A DNA stretch of 6,415 nt from Planctomycetaceae bacterium (GTDB lineage Bacteria > Planctomycetota > MHYJ01 > SBBU01), in NCBI GenBank assembly GCA_005239585.1, contig SBBU01000272.1:1-6415 (forward strand), given 5' to 3'. The translations under genes and the position numbers were made by a program. The notes below the pieces were generated by a model. The model was not told the origin of the DNA. It searched no databases and saw nothing but the letters and a program-made list of their open reading frames with translations. Below are positions 6,074-6,415 of the stretch, piece by piece (the stretch's first letter is position 1; every line of letters starts with the position of its first letter).

Positions 6074-6415
6074 ATGCAGCAAAAATATTCTAAAGAAGAG
6101 ATAGCCAAATTATGGACAGAATACAAGTCTACTAATAGCAAAGAGTTAGAAGATAAGCTTGCAGAGGCCTATTTACCACTTGTGAAGTATATCGCAGACA
6201 GACTAGCAGAGCGCCTGCCTCATAATGTTCAGGTAGATGACCTACAGAGTTCTGGCGTATTCGGATTGCTAGAAGCAGTGAAAAGATACGATCCTTTGAG
6301 GGGAGTAAAATTCGAGTCTTATTGTGTCAGCCGGGTCAGAGGCGCAATGTTGGATGAATTACGAAACATGGACTGGGTACCCAGATTAACTCGACAAAAG
6401 TCAAATAGACTCGAA
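6074..6415 (+). CDS. fliA: Flagellar sigma factor, FliA/WhiG type (3'-truncated by window edge)
   Basis: This is the N-terminal 114 residues of a sigma-28-family RNA polymerase sigma factor, open to the last base. It begins MQQKYSKEEIAKLWTEY. Region 2 follows: LPLVKYIADRLAERLP (34-49, regions 1.2-2.1), VDDLQSSGVFGLLEAVKRYDP (54-74, core binding) and region 2.3-2.4 VKFESYCVSRVRGAMLDELR (78-97). It closes with MDWVPRLTR (99-107), a hallmark of flagellar FliA/WhiG sigma factors. Regions 3 and 4 lie outside the window. The family directs transcription of late flagellar genes from TAAA/GCCGATAA-type promoters and is normally held by an anti-sigma FlgM, not visible here. The ATG at 6074 is 10 bases after the preceding stop. 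The nearest AGGAG (6053-6057) is 16 bases upstream, which is too far, so initiation probably depends on coupling. No upstream in-frame ATG, GTG or TTG closer to that AGGAG was found. The product could also be annotated SigD or WhiG; family membership is secure. Confidence 0.93.
   Translation, partial: MQQKYSKEEIAKLWTEYKSTNSKELEDKLAEAYLPLVKYIADRLAERLPHNVQVDDLQSSGVFGLLEAVKRYDPLRGVKFESYCVSRVRGAMLDELRNMDWVPRLTRQKSNRLE

Noticed and set aside
5904..6104. Second plus-strand open frame overlapping the small membrane protein and the sigma start
   Set aside because: Its product is rich in Cys, Trp and Arg with no membrane helix or domain. It conflicts with both the two-helix protein and the sigma factor start.

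Overview
This window is a segment of a core flagellar gene cluster, all on the + strand. The order is fliR (5' end missing), flhB, flhA, flhF, flhG (minD-like), a small two-helix membrane protein gene, and a fliA/whiG-type flagellar sigma factor (3' end missing). Coding density is very high. The only intergenic gap of any size is 65 bases between flhA and flhF. No tRNA, rRNA, mobile element, CRISPR array or convincing intrinsic terminator was seen.

Organism: the DNA is AT-rich, with heavy use of AGA/AGG for arginine and ATA for isoleucine. Having flhF and flhG between the export genes and a sigma-28 gene is common in many flagellated bacteria outside the enterics, including Firmicutes, Deltaproteobacteria, Nitrospirota, Planctomycetota and relatives. 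Some wording in FlhA (the region around residues 205-275), and the WhiG-like sigma factor reminded me of planctomycete or PVC-type flagellar proteins. That is an impression from memory without any search, so the phylum is uncertain.

Layout: 1-648 is FliR, 655-1734 FlhB and 1743-3815 FlhA. These are three membrane components of the flagellar type III export gate. Bases 3816-3880 are a short gap that holds an AT-only palindrome, a possible weak sigma-28-like promoter and the flhF ribosome binding site. FlhF (3881-4939) is an SRP-family GTPase and FlhG (4936-5838) is a MinD-family ATPase that carries the FlhF-activating DQA motif. They overlap by four bases. Bases 5854-6063 encode an unrecognised small membrane protein, and 6074-6415 the first 114 residues of the sigma factor.

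How they work together: FliR and FlhB, with FliP/FliQ presumably encoded upstream, form the export channel and substrate-specificity switch. FlhA is the nonameric export gate. FlhF and FlhG set where flagella are built and how many. FliA/WhiG then directs late flagellar transcription. Most of the window is ordinary flagellar machinery. The points worth a second look are an NPTE in place of NPTH at the FlhB self-cleavage site, the unassigned small membrane protein, and a possible internal sigma-28-type promoter in front of flhF.
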